64,000 nt of DNA. It comes from Bog-877 sp049518775 (lineage in GTDB: Bacteria; Chloroflexota; Dormibacteria; Aeolococcales; Bog-877). The position numbers and the translations under genes were made by a program. The notes below the pieces were generated by a model that saw nothing but the letters and a program-made list of their open reading frames with translations, searched no databases and was not told the DNA's origin. The stretch lies in contig JBEKRL010000003.1 in NCBI GenBank assembly GCA_049518775.1, forward strand, positions 13,360-77,359, in the 5' to 3' direction. Every line of letters starts with the position of its first letter. Within the stretch, counting starts at the first letter, position 1. Below are positions 17,400 through 26,787 of this stretch, one piece after another.

Positions 17400-18856
17400 G
17401 CGACGGCCTCCACGTCCTCGTCCGAGATGCTGTCGAACGCTTTCACGCACACTGGGTCGAACTGGGTCCCCGCGCACCTCCTCACTTCGGTCCGCGCCTC
17501 GGCAAGGGAAATGGCCTTGCGGTAGGGCCGGTCCGAGATCATGGCGTCGAAGGCGTCAGCGATCGTGAACACCCTGGCGGCTAGGGGGACCTGATCCCCC
17601 TTCAGCCCCCGCGGGTAGCCCTTGCCGTCGAAGCGCTCATGGTGGTTCAGGATCACCTCTCGGGCCCGTTCCAGTTGCTTGACGTCCGCGACCATCAGCG
17701 CCCCCAACTGGGGGTGGGTGCGCATCACCCGCCACTCGTCGTCGGTGAGCGGGCCGGGCTTGTGCAGGATCGCATCCGGGATGCCGATCTTTCCGATGTC
17801 GTGGAGCAGGGCCCCATGACACAGCCGGAGCAGCTCGTCATCGTCGAACCTGAGGAACCTTCCCATCAGGAGGGAGTACTCCACCACCCGACGGCAGTGA
17901 CCCTCGGTGTCATTGTCCCGGAGATCGATCGCCTTGGACAGACTGATCAAGGTGGCGTTGAACCCGCTCCGGGCCTCCAGCAGGCGAGCGTTCTGCTCGT
18001 GCATCCACCGATTGGTGGCGGTCTGGACGATGGCCACCGGCGCCGCCAGGGTGAGCAGCGCTCCGCTCGCCCCCAGCCAGATGCTGGCCGCCACCGAGCC
18101 CAGCCAGATGCTGGCCGCCACCACACCGAGGCCGGCCAGCCCGTACCCCAGGTAGTAGGGCAGAACGGCCAGCACGTGACGGAGATAGACCCGGGCCAGG
18201 ACCTGTTTGGCGCCCTGCTCGGCCGCCAGGACCAGGCCGACGAGCAGGTGATTCACCGCCCACGCGACCAGGCCTCCAGCTGCTCCGGCCAGGATCAGCC
18301 ACACGATGCTCACCGCCTGGCCGGGAACCGCCAGCTGGCGGAGGGCCTCGAAGACCGAGAACGCCGCTGCGTAGACCAGCAGGCTCATCGCGCTGTTGAA
18401 GATGGTCTTCAGCCCCACCCGCCGGTGAACCGCCGCACCGACGAGGAAGGACGCCACGGCGGAGGCGGCCGCGCCGGGAAAGCCGAGGATGTAGACGGCC
18501 CCGATGCTGGCGTAGGCCTTGGCGCTGAAGTTGAGCCTCCCTCGGCCCATTGGCAGCGAGGCCCCTCCGCGCTGCTCCAGAAGTGCGACCAGTGCCATGA
18601 CCACCAGCAGGGTCTCCCACTGCCTGGCCCACGACGGGCGTATCAGCAGCACCCCCACGATCGCGGCCGCGATCGCGGTGCCCGACACGACCGCGATCAC
18701 CCCCCACTTCCGCCGCCTGGGGGCAAGATCGGCGGTCCAGTCCACCCGAGCCGCTGCCGGCCGCACGCTCACGGTCCCCCCAGGCGCGAGCTCCGCGGGG
18801 CGTTCCACGACGCCGACACTGGCGACCCCCCTATTGCTCAAGTGACTCTGCCCCAT
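17357..18856 (-). CDS. Membrane-anchored HD-GYP domain protein
   Basis: Likely cyclic-di-GMP phosphodiesterase or a related signalling hydrolase. The N-terminal half has about eight hydrophobic segments resembling a membrane sensor module; the C-terminal HD-GYP domain shows HDIGKIGIPDAIL, ILNHHERFDGKGYPRGL (the GYP element) and VFTIADAFDAMISDRPYR. Two start candidates are 18901 and ATG 18856; neither has a clear ribosome binding site, and I use the inner one (499 residues). A 9-residue tandem repeat sits in one hydrophobic segment. Its 3' end overlaps the plus-strand terminator described at 17365-17399. No GGDEF partner is in the window. Confidence 0.85.
   Translation of the reverse strand: MGQSHLSNRGVASVGVVERPAELAPGGTVSVRPAAARVDWTADLAPRRRKWGVIAVVSGTAIAAAIVGVLLIRPSWARQWETLLVVMALVALLEQRGGASLPMGRGRLNFSAKAYASIGAVYILGFPGAAASAVASFLVGAAVHRRVGLKTIFNSAMSLLVYAAAFSVFEALRQLAVPGQAVSIVWLILAGAAGGLVAWAVNHLLVGLVLAAEQGAKQVLARVYLRHVLAVLPYYLGYGLAGLGVVAASIWLGSVAASIWLGASGALLTLAAPVAIVQTATNRWMHEQNARLLEARSGFNATLISLSKAIDLRDNDTEGHCRRVVEYSLLMGRFLRFDDDELLRLCHGALLHDIGKIGIPDAILHKPGPLTDDEWRVMRTHPQLGALMVADVKQLERAREVILNHHERFDGKGYPRGLKGDQVPLAARVFTIADAFDAMISDRPYRKAISLAEARTEVRRCAGTQFDPVCVKAFDSISDEDVEAVANKKEQPTEELLSL
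18072..18122. repeat. 27-bp tandem duplication inside the HD-GYP gene
   Basis: CCCAGCCAGATGCTGGCC begins both copies (18072 and 18099); 24 bases are identical, with GAG between. It duplicates the peptide VAASIWLGS in frame within a membrane segment. Confidence 0.9.
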
Positions 18857-19088
18857 GGCCCCGGCCCGGGGCCGGCATGCCAAATGTCGAGATCCCACCA
18901 CGCGTGCGCAGGAGGAGCCCCGTCATGGGTGTCGCCGGTCGCACTATCCTGACCCTCACCGTAAGCCGTCCCTTCCAGCGGACCACCGTAGTCTAAACGG
19001 CGGATTTCGACTTCCGGGACAGTTCTCCGGACTTGCGTCACCTTTGTGACAGGTTCCTCACAACGGTGTGGCCCAAAGGTGCGGAAGT

Positions 19089-20609
19089 CTACTTGGCGTA
19101 GTCGACCGACCGGGTCTCCCTGACCACCGTGACCTTGATGATCCCGGGATAGCTCATCTCCCCCTCGATCCGCCGGGCGATGTCGCGGGCCAGGACCACC
19201 GCGGCATCATCGTTGATGCGGTCCGGCTTGACCATGATCCGGACCTCTCGGCCGGCCTGGATGGCAAAGGACCGCTCCACCCCCTCGAAGCCGTTGGCAA
19301 TCTCCTCCAGCTTCTCGAGCCGCTTGATGTAGCTGGACAGGGTCTCCCGCCGTGCCCCGGGACGAGATGCCGAGATCGCATCGGCGCTGAGGACTATGAA
19401 GGCCAGCGCGGTGGTCGGCTCCACGTCGTAGTGATGGCACCGCACCGCGTCGACCACGTCCGGGTGCCGGCCCAGCCGGCGCAGGATCTCCCCGCCGATG
19501 ATCGCATGGGACCCCTCCACCTCGTGGTCCACGGCCTTCCCTATGTCGTGGAACATCCCCGCCTCCTTGGCGAGCCGCTCGTCCACCCCGATCTCGGCGG
19601 CGATCATTCCGGCCAGGTAGGCGACCTCCTTGACATGGGCGAGGACGTTCTGCCCGTAGCTGTAGCGGAAGCGGAGGGTGCCCACCAGCTTGACCAGCTC
19701 GGGATGGACGTTCTGGAGCCCGAGATCGTAGAGGGCCTGCTGCCCCTCCTCCATGATCCGCGCGGCCACCTCCTCCCTCGACTTGACCACCACCTCCTCG
19801 ATCCGGGTGGGATGGATGCGGCCGTCGCTGAGCAGCTTGGTGAGGGTGACCCGGGCAACCTCCCGCCGCACTGGGTCGAAGCCGCTGAGCACCACCGACT
19901 CCGGGGTGTCATCGATGATCAGGTCGACTCCGAGCGCTGACTCCAGGGCCCGGATGTTCCTCCCCTCCCGACCGATGATCCGGCCCTTGACCTCGTCGTT
20001 GGGAAGCGGGACCACCGAGACCGAGGTCTCGCCGGTCTGGTCGGCGGCGTGCCGCTGAATGGTGGTGACCAGCACCTCCCGAGAACGCTCGTCAGCTTCC
20101 GCCTCGGCCGCCGCCACCGAGTTGCGGATCAGATCCGCCTTCTCTGCGACCAGCTCCCGGTCCAGGGTCTCGAGGACCTCCCGTCGAGCCTCCTCCCGGC
20201 TGAGCCCCGAAACTCGCTCCAATTCCGTCTGGGCCGCAGCTCGGACGGCGCCCGCCTGGATCCGCACCTCCTCCAGCTGCGCGCGCTCGGCGGCCAGGCC
20301 ATCGGTCCGCTGGAGGATGTCCTGCTGCTGGCGGTCCAGCTGCTCCTCACGCTGCAGGATCCGCTGTTCCAGGTGCAGCGCCTCGCTCCGCCGGTCTCTG
20401 AGCTCCTGCTCCACCTCACCGCGGAGCCGGAGCGTCTCGGCCTTGGCCTCCAACTCGGCGGCCTTCCTTTCAGCCTCGAGCCCGGCTTTCGAGCTTGCCA
20501 GCTCCTCGAGCCGCAGCTGCGCCTGCTGGGAAGCTCTGAGGCCGTAGACGACGCCGCCAACCGCCAGCACCGCCAGCACCACCAGCAATACAACGATTGC
20601 TGCACCCAT
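19089..20609 (-). CDS. rny: Ribonuclease Y
   Basis: Membrane-anchored endoribonuclease that starts bulk mRNA decay. About 506 residues: N-terminal TM segment (MGAAIVVLLVVLAVLAVGG), long charged coiled coil (about 30-180), KH domain (NDEVKGRIIGREGRNIRALE), HD domain with AGMFHDIGKAVDHEVEGSHA, and the conserved C-terminus GIIKVTVVRETRSVDYAK. The frame continues to 20666, but ATG 20609 with GAGGT 8 bases upstream places the TM segment at the terminus as in the family. RNase J and PNPase, its usual partners, are encoded about 6-11 kb upstream on the same strand. Confidence 0.96.
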   Translation of the reverse strand: MGAAIVVLLVVLAVLAVGGVVYGLRASQQAQLRLEELASSKAGLEAERKAAELEAKAETLRLRGEVEQELRDRRSEALHLEQRILQREEQLDRQQQDILQRTDGLAAERAQLEEVRIQAGAVRAAAQTELERVSGLSREEARREVLETLDRELVAEKADLIRNSVAAAEAEADERSREVLVTTIQRHAADQTGETSVSVVPLPNDEVKGRIIGREGRNIRALESALGVDLIIDDTPESVVLSGFDPVRREVARVTLTKLLSDGRIHPTRIEEVVVKSREEVAARIMEEGQQALYDLGLQNVHPELVKLVGTLRFRYSYGQNVLAHVKEVAYLAGMIAAEIGVDERLAKEAGMFHDIGKAVDHEVEGSHAIIGGEILRRLGRHPDVVDAVRCHHYDVEPTTALAFIVLSADAISASRPGARRETLSSYIKRLEKLEEIANGFEGVERSFAIQAGREVRIMVKPDRINDDAAVVLARDIARRIEGEMSYPGIIKVTVVRETRSVDYAK

Positions 20610-20665
20610 CGGCGAGACCTCGCAGTGGCGGACAAGGGACGAGTGCCCGCCCCTTCCCGACCGCA

Positions 20666-20688
20666 ACTCCTCACGGAACCGGAGGAGT
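20666..20688 (-). promoter_or_regulatory. Hairpin in the rny leader
   Basis: ACTCCTC (20666-20672) pairs with GAGGAGT (20682-20688) around a 9-base loop, in the 170-bp space between recA and rny. It could mask a GAGG ribosome-binding element or stop recA read-through; no U tract follows. Confidence 0.35.
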
Positions 20689-20779
20689 AGGAGATTGAAC
20701 TAAAGTGGGACAGATTCTACCGCGACCGACGGCCAAGCTGGCCTGCCGGTCCAGGCGGGCCGCTCTCTGGCTGCGCCCC

Positions 20780-21904
20780 TCAGCTCAGGACGCTGACACC
20801 CTCAGGCTCAGCCTCCAGAGTCCGGTCAGGTCCGGCCACCGGCTCGCCGATGACGGACTGCCGCACCTTGTTGGCAATCTCGGCGGTGAGGTCTGGCTTG
20901 CTGCGGAGCAGGTCGCGGACATTCTCCCGGCCCTGACCCAGGCGCATCTCCCCATAGCTGAACCAGGCACCGCTCTTCTCCACGACCCCCGCTTCCAGGG
21001 CACCGTCGAGGACGCTGCCCTCGTAGGAGATGCCCTCGTTGTAGAGGAGGTCGAGCTCCGCCGACCGGAAGGGAGCGGCTACCTTGTTCTTGACCACCCT
21101 GACCCGGACCCGACCTCCGATCACGTCCAGACCCTGCTTCAGGGAATCGATCTTGCGGATGTCGAGCCGCACCGAGGCGTAGAACTTGAGCGCCCGACCC
21201 CCGGTGGTGACCTCGGGGTTGCCGAACATCACCCCGACCTTCTCACGAAGCTGGTTGATGAAGATCACCACGCAATTGGAACGGCTGATCGCGGCGGTCA
21301 GCTTGCGCATCGCCTGCGACATCAGCCGGGCCTGCAGGCCGACGTGGTTGTCGCCCATCTCGCCGTCGATCTCTGCCTTGGGCACCAGGGCCGCCACCGA
21401 GTCGATCACCACCACGTCCACCGCCTGGCTGCGAACCAGCACCTCCACGATCTCCAGCGCCTGCTCCCCGGTGTCCGGCTGCGAGATCAGGAGCTCATCG
21501 GTGTTGACCCCGATCCGAGCGGCATAGGCGGGATCGAGGGCATGCTCGGCGTCGATGAAGGCGGCCACGCCCCCCAGCTTCTGGGCCTCGGCAATCACGT
21601 GGAGGCTGAGACTGGTCTTGCCCGATGACTCCGGGCCGAAGATCTCCACCACCCGGCCGCGGGGAAGCCCGCCCACCCCAAGCGCCAGATCCAGGGTGAG
21701 GGCACCGGTGGAGACGACGTCAACCCCCCTGATCCCCCCCCCTTCGCCGAGCCGCATGATCGCACCCTTCCCGTAGCTGCGCTCGATCTGGCTGAGCGCA
21801 GCTCCCAGGGCCCGTTCCTTCTCACTCGCCACTCGTGCCCGCTCCTTGCCATCGTGATCAGGCGGGCCGCTCACGTGCCCCATCACTTCGAGTGTACCGC
21901 TCAT
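20780..21904 (-). CDS. recA: Recombinase RecA
   Basis: Strand-exchange ATPase and LexA co-protease. 374 residues with EIFGPESSGKTSLSLHVIAE (Walker A), DNHVGLQARLMSQAMRKL (L1 region), FINQLREKVGVMFGNPEVTTGG (L2) and FYASVRLDIRK. ATG start at 21904 with GGAGG 9 bases upstream. Upstream there is a perfect LexA box and a TACAAT -10 element. No recX follows; rny is next on the same strand, 170 bp downstream. Confidence 0.98.
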   Translation of the reverse strand: MSGTLEVMGHVSGPPDHDGKERARVASEKERALGAALSQIERSYGKGAIMRLGEGGGIRGVDVVSTGALTLDLALGVGGLPRGRVVEIFGPESSGKTSLSLHVIAEAQKLGGVAAFIDAEHALDPAYAARIGVNTDELLISQPDTGEQALEIVEVLVRSQAVDVVVIDSVAALVPKAEIDGEMGDNHVGLQARLMSQAMRKLTAAISRSNCVVIFINQLREKVGVMFGNPEVTTGGRALKFYASVRLDIRKIDSLKQGLDVIGGRVRVRVVKNKVAAPFRSAELDLLYNEGISYEGSVLDGALEAGVVEKSGAWFSYGEMRLGQGRENVRDLLRSKPDLTAEIANKVRQSVIGEPVAGPDRTLEAEPEGVSVLS

Positions 21905-21980
21905 TCAGTAGACCTCCGGTTTCTGGCTGCGGGGTGGCGACGAGCTGTGGCGGGACTTGCGACCAGGGCGCCCCGGCGGG

Positions 21981-22001
21981 GAACACTTGTTCGTCATTGT
22001 A
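21981..22001 (-). promoter_or_regulatory. recA promoter -10 and LexA box
   Basis: GAACACTTGTTC at 21981-21992 is a perfect GAAC-N4-GTTC palindrome. TACAAT (minus strand, 21996-22001) lies just upstream; the expected transcript start falls in the box. A poor -35 (TTCCCA) lies 17 bp further up. Confidence 0.8.
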
Positions 22002-22052
22002 GCGGCTCAGCCCCTCCATGGGAAGGTCCTCCGGAGCCCGCGCCCGGGGATG

Positions 22053-22586
22053 TCAGCCCCCCACCTCCAGCCCGGCCAGGAGCAGCTCCAGCGCCGCCGT
22101 GACCGCCCCCGCCCTGTTGAGGTGCCGGCCCCGGTCGCCGGTGAGCCTACGCACGGCGACCCGGTCGGGACCGGCCAGAGCCAGGTAGATGAGCCCCGCC
22201 GGCCTGTCCCCGGAGGACCCCGGACCTGCCACCCCGGTGGTGGAGACGCCAAAGGTGCTGCCGAAGCGGCTCCGCACCGCCACCGCCATCGCCTCCGCGA
22301 CCTCCGGGCTCACGGCTCCGCTGGCATCGAGCAGCGATTGGGACACCCTCAGCTCCCGGACCTTGACGCTGTCGTCGTAGGCGACCACCCCTCCCAGGAA
22401 GTACCCTGAGCTTCCCGCCACCGCCGTCAGGACTGCCGCCAGCAGTCCCCCGGTGCAGGACTCGGCGCTGGACACGGTGCGGCCCGGCGCCGATGCCGCC
22501 GCCGCACAAACCAGCTCGGCCAGCGGAAATGCCAAAGCCAGGTCGACCAGTTCGGGTTCGTCCATCAGCGACCGTGGCACCTTCAT
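22053..22586 (-). CDS. pncC: Nicotinamide-nucleotide amidase (CinA C-terminal/PncC family)
   Basis: Deamidates nicotinamide mononucleotide to nicotinate mononucleotide in NAD salvage. 177 residues, only the CinA C-terminal domain, without the N-terminal COG1058 half. Motifs: TVSSAESCTGGLLAAVLT (active-site Ser), GGVVAYDDSVKVREL, TTGVAGPGSSGDRPAGLIY and RRLTGDRGRHLNRAGAV. Start may be 22586 or the internal ATG 22565. It lies just upstream of recA on the same strand; cinA-recA adjacency is common in Gram-positive bacteria. Confidence 0.88.
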   Translation of the reverse strand: MKVPRSLMDEPELVDLALAFPLAELVCAAAASAPGRTVSSAESCTGGLLAAVLTAVAGSSGYFLGGVVAYDDSVKVRELRVSQSLLDASGAVSPEVAEAMAVAVRSRFGSTFGVSTTGVAGPGSSGDRPAGLIYLALAGPDRVAVRRLTGDRGRHLNRAGAVTAALELLLAGLEVGG

Positions 22587-22629
22587 CGACGTTGCTGGCG
22601 GGAGCCGGCGGCGGTGGGCCCCGCCCCGG

Positions 22630-23124
22630 TCATCGGTAGTTGGCGAACTGCAGGGGAACTGGCAGATCCAGATCGCGCACGGTGTGGATCACCGCCTGCA
22701 GGGTGTCCTTGTCCTTGCTGACCACTCTCAACTCATCCCCCTGGACCCGCACCTGGACCTTAGGGTGAGCGGCCTTGATCCGCTTGGTGAGGTCGCGGGC
22801 CGTGTCCTCATCGATGCCCTTTCGCAGCCGGATCTCCTGCCTCACGTTGCCCTTGGCGGCCGGCTCGAGCTTGCCAGCATCGAGGATCTTCAAGGAGAGC
22901 TGGCGGCGAACCAACTTACTCTTGAGGATGTCCAGGACAGCGTCGGCGCGCCCATCGGAGGCGGCCAGGATCACGATCTCCTTCTCCTGGAGCTCCAGCT
23001 CCGCCACCACGTCTTTGAAGTCGTACCGGGTGGCGATCTCGCGCTTGGCCTGGTCGACCGCGTTCACCAGCTCCTGGCGATCGAAGTCTGAGACCACATC
23101 GAAGGAATGCTCACTGCCGGCCAC
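22630..23124 (-). CDS. YajQ family nucleotide-binding protein (UPF0234)
   Basis: 164 residues, full family length, beginning SFDVVSDFDRQELVNAVDQA and including EIATRYDFKDVVAELEL, KGNVRQEIRLRKGID and QVRVQGDELRVVSKDKDTLQ. Members bind nucleotides, and one in Xanthomonas has been linked to cyclic-di-GMP; the role here is not known. GTG start at 23124. Located between ftsK and pncC on the same strand. Confidence 0.93.
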   Translation of the reverse strand: MAGSEHSFDVVSDFDRQELVNAVDQAKREIATRYDFKDVVAELELQEKEIVILAASDGRADAVLDILKSKLVRRQLSLKILDAGKLEPAAKGNVRQEIRLRKGIDEDTARDLTKRIKAAHPKVQVRVQGDELRVVSKDKDTLQAVIHTVRDLDLPVPLQFANYR

Positions 23125-23141
23125 GGGCTCAAGCCTAGCGG

Positions 23142-25463
23142 CTAGTCCTCATCCTCGCTGGAGTCGAGCATCTGCTCCAGCTCAGCCAGGTTCATCAGCA
23201 CCTCCCGAGACTTGCTGCCCTCGTAGGGGCCCACCACGCGGGCGTCGGAGAGCTGGTCGATCAGCCGGGCCGCCCTGGTGTAGCCGACATTGAGCTTCCG
23301 CTGGAGGAGCGAGGCCGCCCCCCTCTGCTCTCCGATCACGATCCGTCCCGCCCTCTCGAAAAGCGGGTCACGCCTCAGCGCCGGGTCGCCCTGGGCCGGG
23401 GTCAGCGCTGCCGCCAGGAGGATCTCCTCCTGGTAGCGGGGGCGCCCCTGAGCCTTCCACCATCCGATCAGCTGATCCAGCTCACGGTCCGACACGTAGG
23501 CGCCCTGGAGCCGGATCGCCTTCCCGGCATCGATGGGAAGGTAGAGCATGTCGCCCCGGCCGAGCAGCTTCTCCGCCCCCATCTCGTCGAGGATCACCCG
23601 GGAGTCCACGCCACTGCTGACCGCGAACGCTATCCGGGAGGGAATGTTCGCCTTGATCAGGCCGGTGATGATGTCCGCTGAGGGGCGCTGGGTGGCCAGG
23701 ATGAGGTGGATACCCACCGCCCGCGCCAGCTGGGCGATCCGGCAGATCAGGTCCTCGATCTCGTTGGCAGCGACCATCATCAGGTCGGCCAACTCGTCGA
23801 TCACGATCACGATCTTGGGGAGCGCGTGCAGCCCCAGCTGGGGCGCCCGCTCGTTGAAGCTGGTGATGTTCCGGGCCCCGTGACCAGCGAACAGCTTGAA
23901 GCGCTGCTCCATCTCCAGGACCGCCCAGCGCAGCGCTGCCACCGCCGGGTCCGAATCGATCACCACCGGAACCAGGAGATGGGGCAGCCCGGAGAAGTTG
24001 CTCAGCTCGACCCGCTTGGGGTCGACCAGAATCAGCCGCAGGTCACGGGGAGTGGACTGGAGCAGAAGCCCGGCCAGGACCGCGTTGATGCAGACACTCT
24101 TTCCGGAGCCGGTGGTGCCGGCGATGAGGAGATGGGGCATCCCGGAGAGGTCACCCAGCACCGGGTGCCCGCTCACGTCGGCGCCCAGCGCCACCGCCAG
24201 CTTGCTCTTGAAGTGGCCGAAGCCGGGAGCCTGGACCACCTCCTTCAGGGTCACCAGTTGGGCCGCCTTGTTGGGCACCTCGATCCCGATCGCCGACTTG
24301 CCCGGGATCGGGGCCTGGATCCGGATCGGAGCCGCCAACGCCATCGAAAGATCGGGCTGGTAGGCGAGCACCTTGCGCACCGGCACCCCCGGAGCCGGTT
24401 GGAGTTCGTACTGGGTGACGGTGGGACCGGCGTTCACCCCCATCACCTTGCACTGGACCCCAAAGGTTCCCAGGGTCGACTCGATGGTCCGGATCCGGCT
24501 TCGGATCTCGTCGCGCAGTCGCTCGCGCTTGCCCTGGGCCGAGTCGAGCAGGTCCACGCTAGGCAGGACCCAGCTGGGCTCGGGCTCATCCAGCTCGTCG
24601 AGCTCGTCAGGATCGTGCGCGATCTCTGAGCCCCGCGTCAGGCCCACCGGGGTCCCGGCCAGCTCGACCGCCTCGGCAGCCGGCCCGGCCCCCAGCCTGT
24701 CGGGGCCGCCCTCGTCCAGACCTTCGAAGATACGCTGGAACGATTCCGGGGGCGTCTTGGGCACGGCCGCGCTGGCAGGGGCACGGGTCTCTGCCTCGAA
24801 CTCCTTCCGAGCAGCCCCCATGTCAGGAAACACCGCCAATGCCTGGGCGGGCGGCATCCCCTCCGACCGCGCCCGGTCACCGAGGCCGAATAGTCTCCCG
24901 GTGACCACGCCCACTCGAGCGAGGGCCCCAGCAGAGATCCTTGACGGGTAGATCTCCAGACCCGCGATCAGGCCCGCCAACGCCACGGCCGCGAGGGCCA
25001 CCAGGGTCGCCGGCGCTCCCACCGCATGGACGAGGTGGGGGCCGATGGCTCGGCCCAGAGCCCCGCCACTCCCGGAATGCACCGTGGCCGCCATCGAGAT
25101 CGCCGCCACCGCGGAGACCACCAGCGCGATCAGGACCTGAGCGCCGCTGCGATCAGAGCCCCTGGAGGCGAGCAACCCCAATCCCCCCGCCACCAGAGCG
25201 ATCCCAATGATCCAGCCACCGACCCCAACCGCCGACGAGATGTCCCGGCCAAAGTCCAGCGCCACCTTGGCCTGGGGGAACCCGAGCAGGATCATCCAGA
25301 TGAGGCCGACCGCGATCGAGCTGATCCCGGCGAGCTCCCGCACCTGAGGGGGACTGAGCCGCATCACCCGGCGAGACGGGCTCGGACGCCTGGTCCTCGA
25401 GGCAGTGCGCCAGACCCTCCTCGTCGGGCGACGAGGAGCCCTACGCCGCTTGGTTGCGGCCAT
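23142..25463 (-). CDS. ftsK: DNA translocase FtsK/SpoIIIE
   Basis: Septum-located motor that pumps DNA during chromosome segregation. 773 residues: a basic start, about four TM segments (residues 45-190), an acidic linker (about 200-300), and the motor domain with LLIAGTTGSGKSVCINAVLA (Walker A), KIVIVIDELADLMM (Walker B) and ILATQRPSADIITGLIKANI. The C-terminal gamma winged helix has ASLLQRKLNVGYTRAARLID and ends in an acidic tail. ATG start at 25463. It is in line with dac and RNase J upstream. Confidence 0.96.
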   Translation of the reverse strand: MAATKRRRAPRRPTRRVWRTASRTRRPSPSRRVMRLSPPQVRELAGISSIAVGLIWMILLGFPQAKVALDFGRDISSAVGVGGWIIGIALVAGGLGLLASRGSDRSGAQVLIALVVSAVAAISMAATVHSGSGGALGRAIGPHLVHAVGAPATLVALAAVALAGLIAGLEIYPSRISAGALARVGVVTGRLFGLGDRARSEGMPPAQALAVFPDMGAARKEFEAETRAPASAAVPKTPPESFQRIFEGLDEGGPDRLGAGPAAEAVELAGTPVGLTRGSEIAHDPDELDELDEPEPSWVLPSVDLLDSAQGKRERLRDEIRSRIRTIESTLGTFGVQCKVMGVNAGPTVTQYELQPAPGVPVRKVLAYQPDLSMALAAPIRIQAPIPGKSAIGIEVPNKAAQLVTLKEVVQAPGFGHFKSKLAVALGADVSGHPVLGDLSGMPHLLIAGTTGSGKSVCINAVLAGLLLQSTPRDLRLILVDPKRVELSNFSGLPHLLVPVVIDSDPAVAALRWAVLEMEQRFKLFAGHGARNITSFNERAPQLGLHALPKIVIVIDELADLMMVAANEIEDLICRIAQLARAVGIHLILATQRPSADIITGLIKANIPSRIAFAVSSGVDSRVILDEMGAEKLLGRGDMLYLPIDAGKAIRLQGAYVSDRELDQLIGWWKAQGRPRYQEEILLAAALTPAQGDPALRRDPLFERAGRIVIGEQRGAASLLQRKLNVGYTRAARLIDQLSDARVVGPYEGSKSREVLMNLAELEQMLDSSEDED

Positions 25464-25563
25464 CTACGAGGACGCTGACATGGGTGGGGTTGAATGCATC
25501 GAAATTGGGATCGCCACCAACTGGGCGCAGTCTAGCAGCGGGACCGCACATCTGCTCGGTCGC

Positions 25564-26778
25564 TCAGACTCGGCTCAGCCGCCACCACAGTCCGGGCGCG
25601 GCCAGCGCCCGGCCCAGGACCAGGGGCTCGCGGAGACGGTAGCCGGCCGGGCTTGACACCGTCACCGACCCGACCCTGGCGCCCCGCCGGAGGGGTGTCC
25701 GCAGCCGCCGGAGCCGGGCCCGCAGGCTGAGCCTGGCGCCCGACAGGGCCACCAGCTGAATCCGGCCGGCCGCCCGGACGGGGACCGGGCCCGCCCACCT
25801 TGCGGTGACCTCGCCCTGGGCCAGAGCGGCCAGCGGCAGCGAGACGGCGTGAAGCCCGGCACTGACGCTCTGGAGCAGCGCGACGACGGCCACCCCAGCC
25901 ACCCGGAGCGCCGCCGAGGGGCCGCCAGGCTGCCCCAGAACCGCCCCCACCACCATTACTTGACGACCCTCCACCCGATCCATGGCGGCGAAGACCAGGC
26001 AGCCCAGGGCAGCGGCGGTCCACCCGGTCTTGACCCCCACCACCCCGTCCTGTCCGAGCAGGAAGTTGAAGTTGTGGACCAGCCCCACCACCGGGAGGAC
26101 CGCGCTGGGCATCGCCACGATCGTGGCAAAGACCTGGTCCTCCATCGCCCGCCGGGCAAGGGTGACCAGGTCTCGTGCCGAGCTCACGCTGGCAGGGTCC
26201 AGGCCGCTGCTGTCGGCGAAGTGGGTGTCGGTCAGCCCCAGGGAGACGGCCAGGGCGTTCATCTGAACCACGAAGCTGGCCTCCGAACCCGCGTCCCAGC
26301 TGGCCAAGAGCTCCGCCAGATTGTCCCCCGAGGGGATCAGCAGTCCCTCCAGGAGCTGGAGCTCACTGAGCTGCTCGCCGGCCTCCACCGCGACCACGGA
26401 ATCGCCGGCGGCCAGCTCGGTCTGGTAGAGGTCGACATCGTCCGCCCCCACCGTCACGATCGGCCCCGGCTCGCCCAGCGCCAGCGGGTGGGCCTGGAGG
26501 ATCACCAGGGCGGTCATGATCTTGGTGACGCTGGCGATCGGCACCGGCACCTGGTTGCCACCACTTCCCAGCCACCCGAATCCCGACAGGTAGAGCGCCG
26601 CCTGGCCCGCGTCGGGCCAGGGGAGCGCTGCCCTGGCGCCGGGGACGGTGTAGGAGCTGGCGACGGAGATCCGCACCCTGGGCGCTGGAACGGACCGGCC
26701 CAGCTGCAGCCCGACTGCGATCGCCAAGGCGGCCACTGCCACCAGTGCCCCCGCCGCCACCAGGCGCGACACCCGCAC
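25564..26778 (-). CDS. D-alanyl-D-alanine carboxypeptidase (peptidase S11)
   Basis: Trims the terminal D-Ala of peptidoglycan stem peptides outside the membrane. 404 residues with an N-terminal signal/anchor (LVAAGALVAVAALAIAVGL). The three penicillin-binding motifs are in order: ASVTKIMTALV (SxxK), IPSGDN (SxN) and VVGVKTGWT (KTG). ADSSGLDPASVSSARDL is typical of the DacF type. The C-terminal part is Arg/Leu-rich and fits the small beta-rich domain of the family only weakly. GTG start at 26778, 10 bp after the RNase J stop. Confidence 0.9.
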   Translation of the reverse strand: MRVSRLVAAGALVAVAALAIAVGLQLGRSVPAPRVRISVASSYTVPGARAALPWPDAGQAALYLSGFGWLGSGGNQVPVPIASVTKIMTALVILQAHPLALGEPGPIVTVGADDVDLYQTELAAGDSVVAVEAGEQLSELQLLEGLLIPSGDNLAELLASWDAGSEASFVVQMNALAVSLGLTDTHFADSSGLDPASVSSARDLVTLARRAMEDQVFATIVAMPSAVLPVVGLVHNFNFLLGQDGVVGVKTGWTAAALGCLVFAAMDRVEGRQVMVVGAVLGQPGGPSAALRVAGVAVVALLQSVSAGLHAVSLPLAALAQGEVTARWAGPVPVRAAGRIQLVALSGARLSLRARLRRLRTPLRRGARVGSVTVSSPAGYRLREPLVLGRALAAPGLWWRLSRV

Positions 26779-26787
26779 GCCCGCAGC

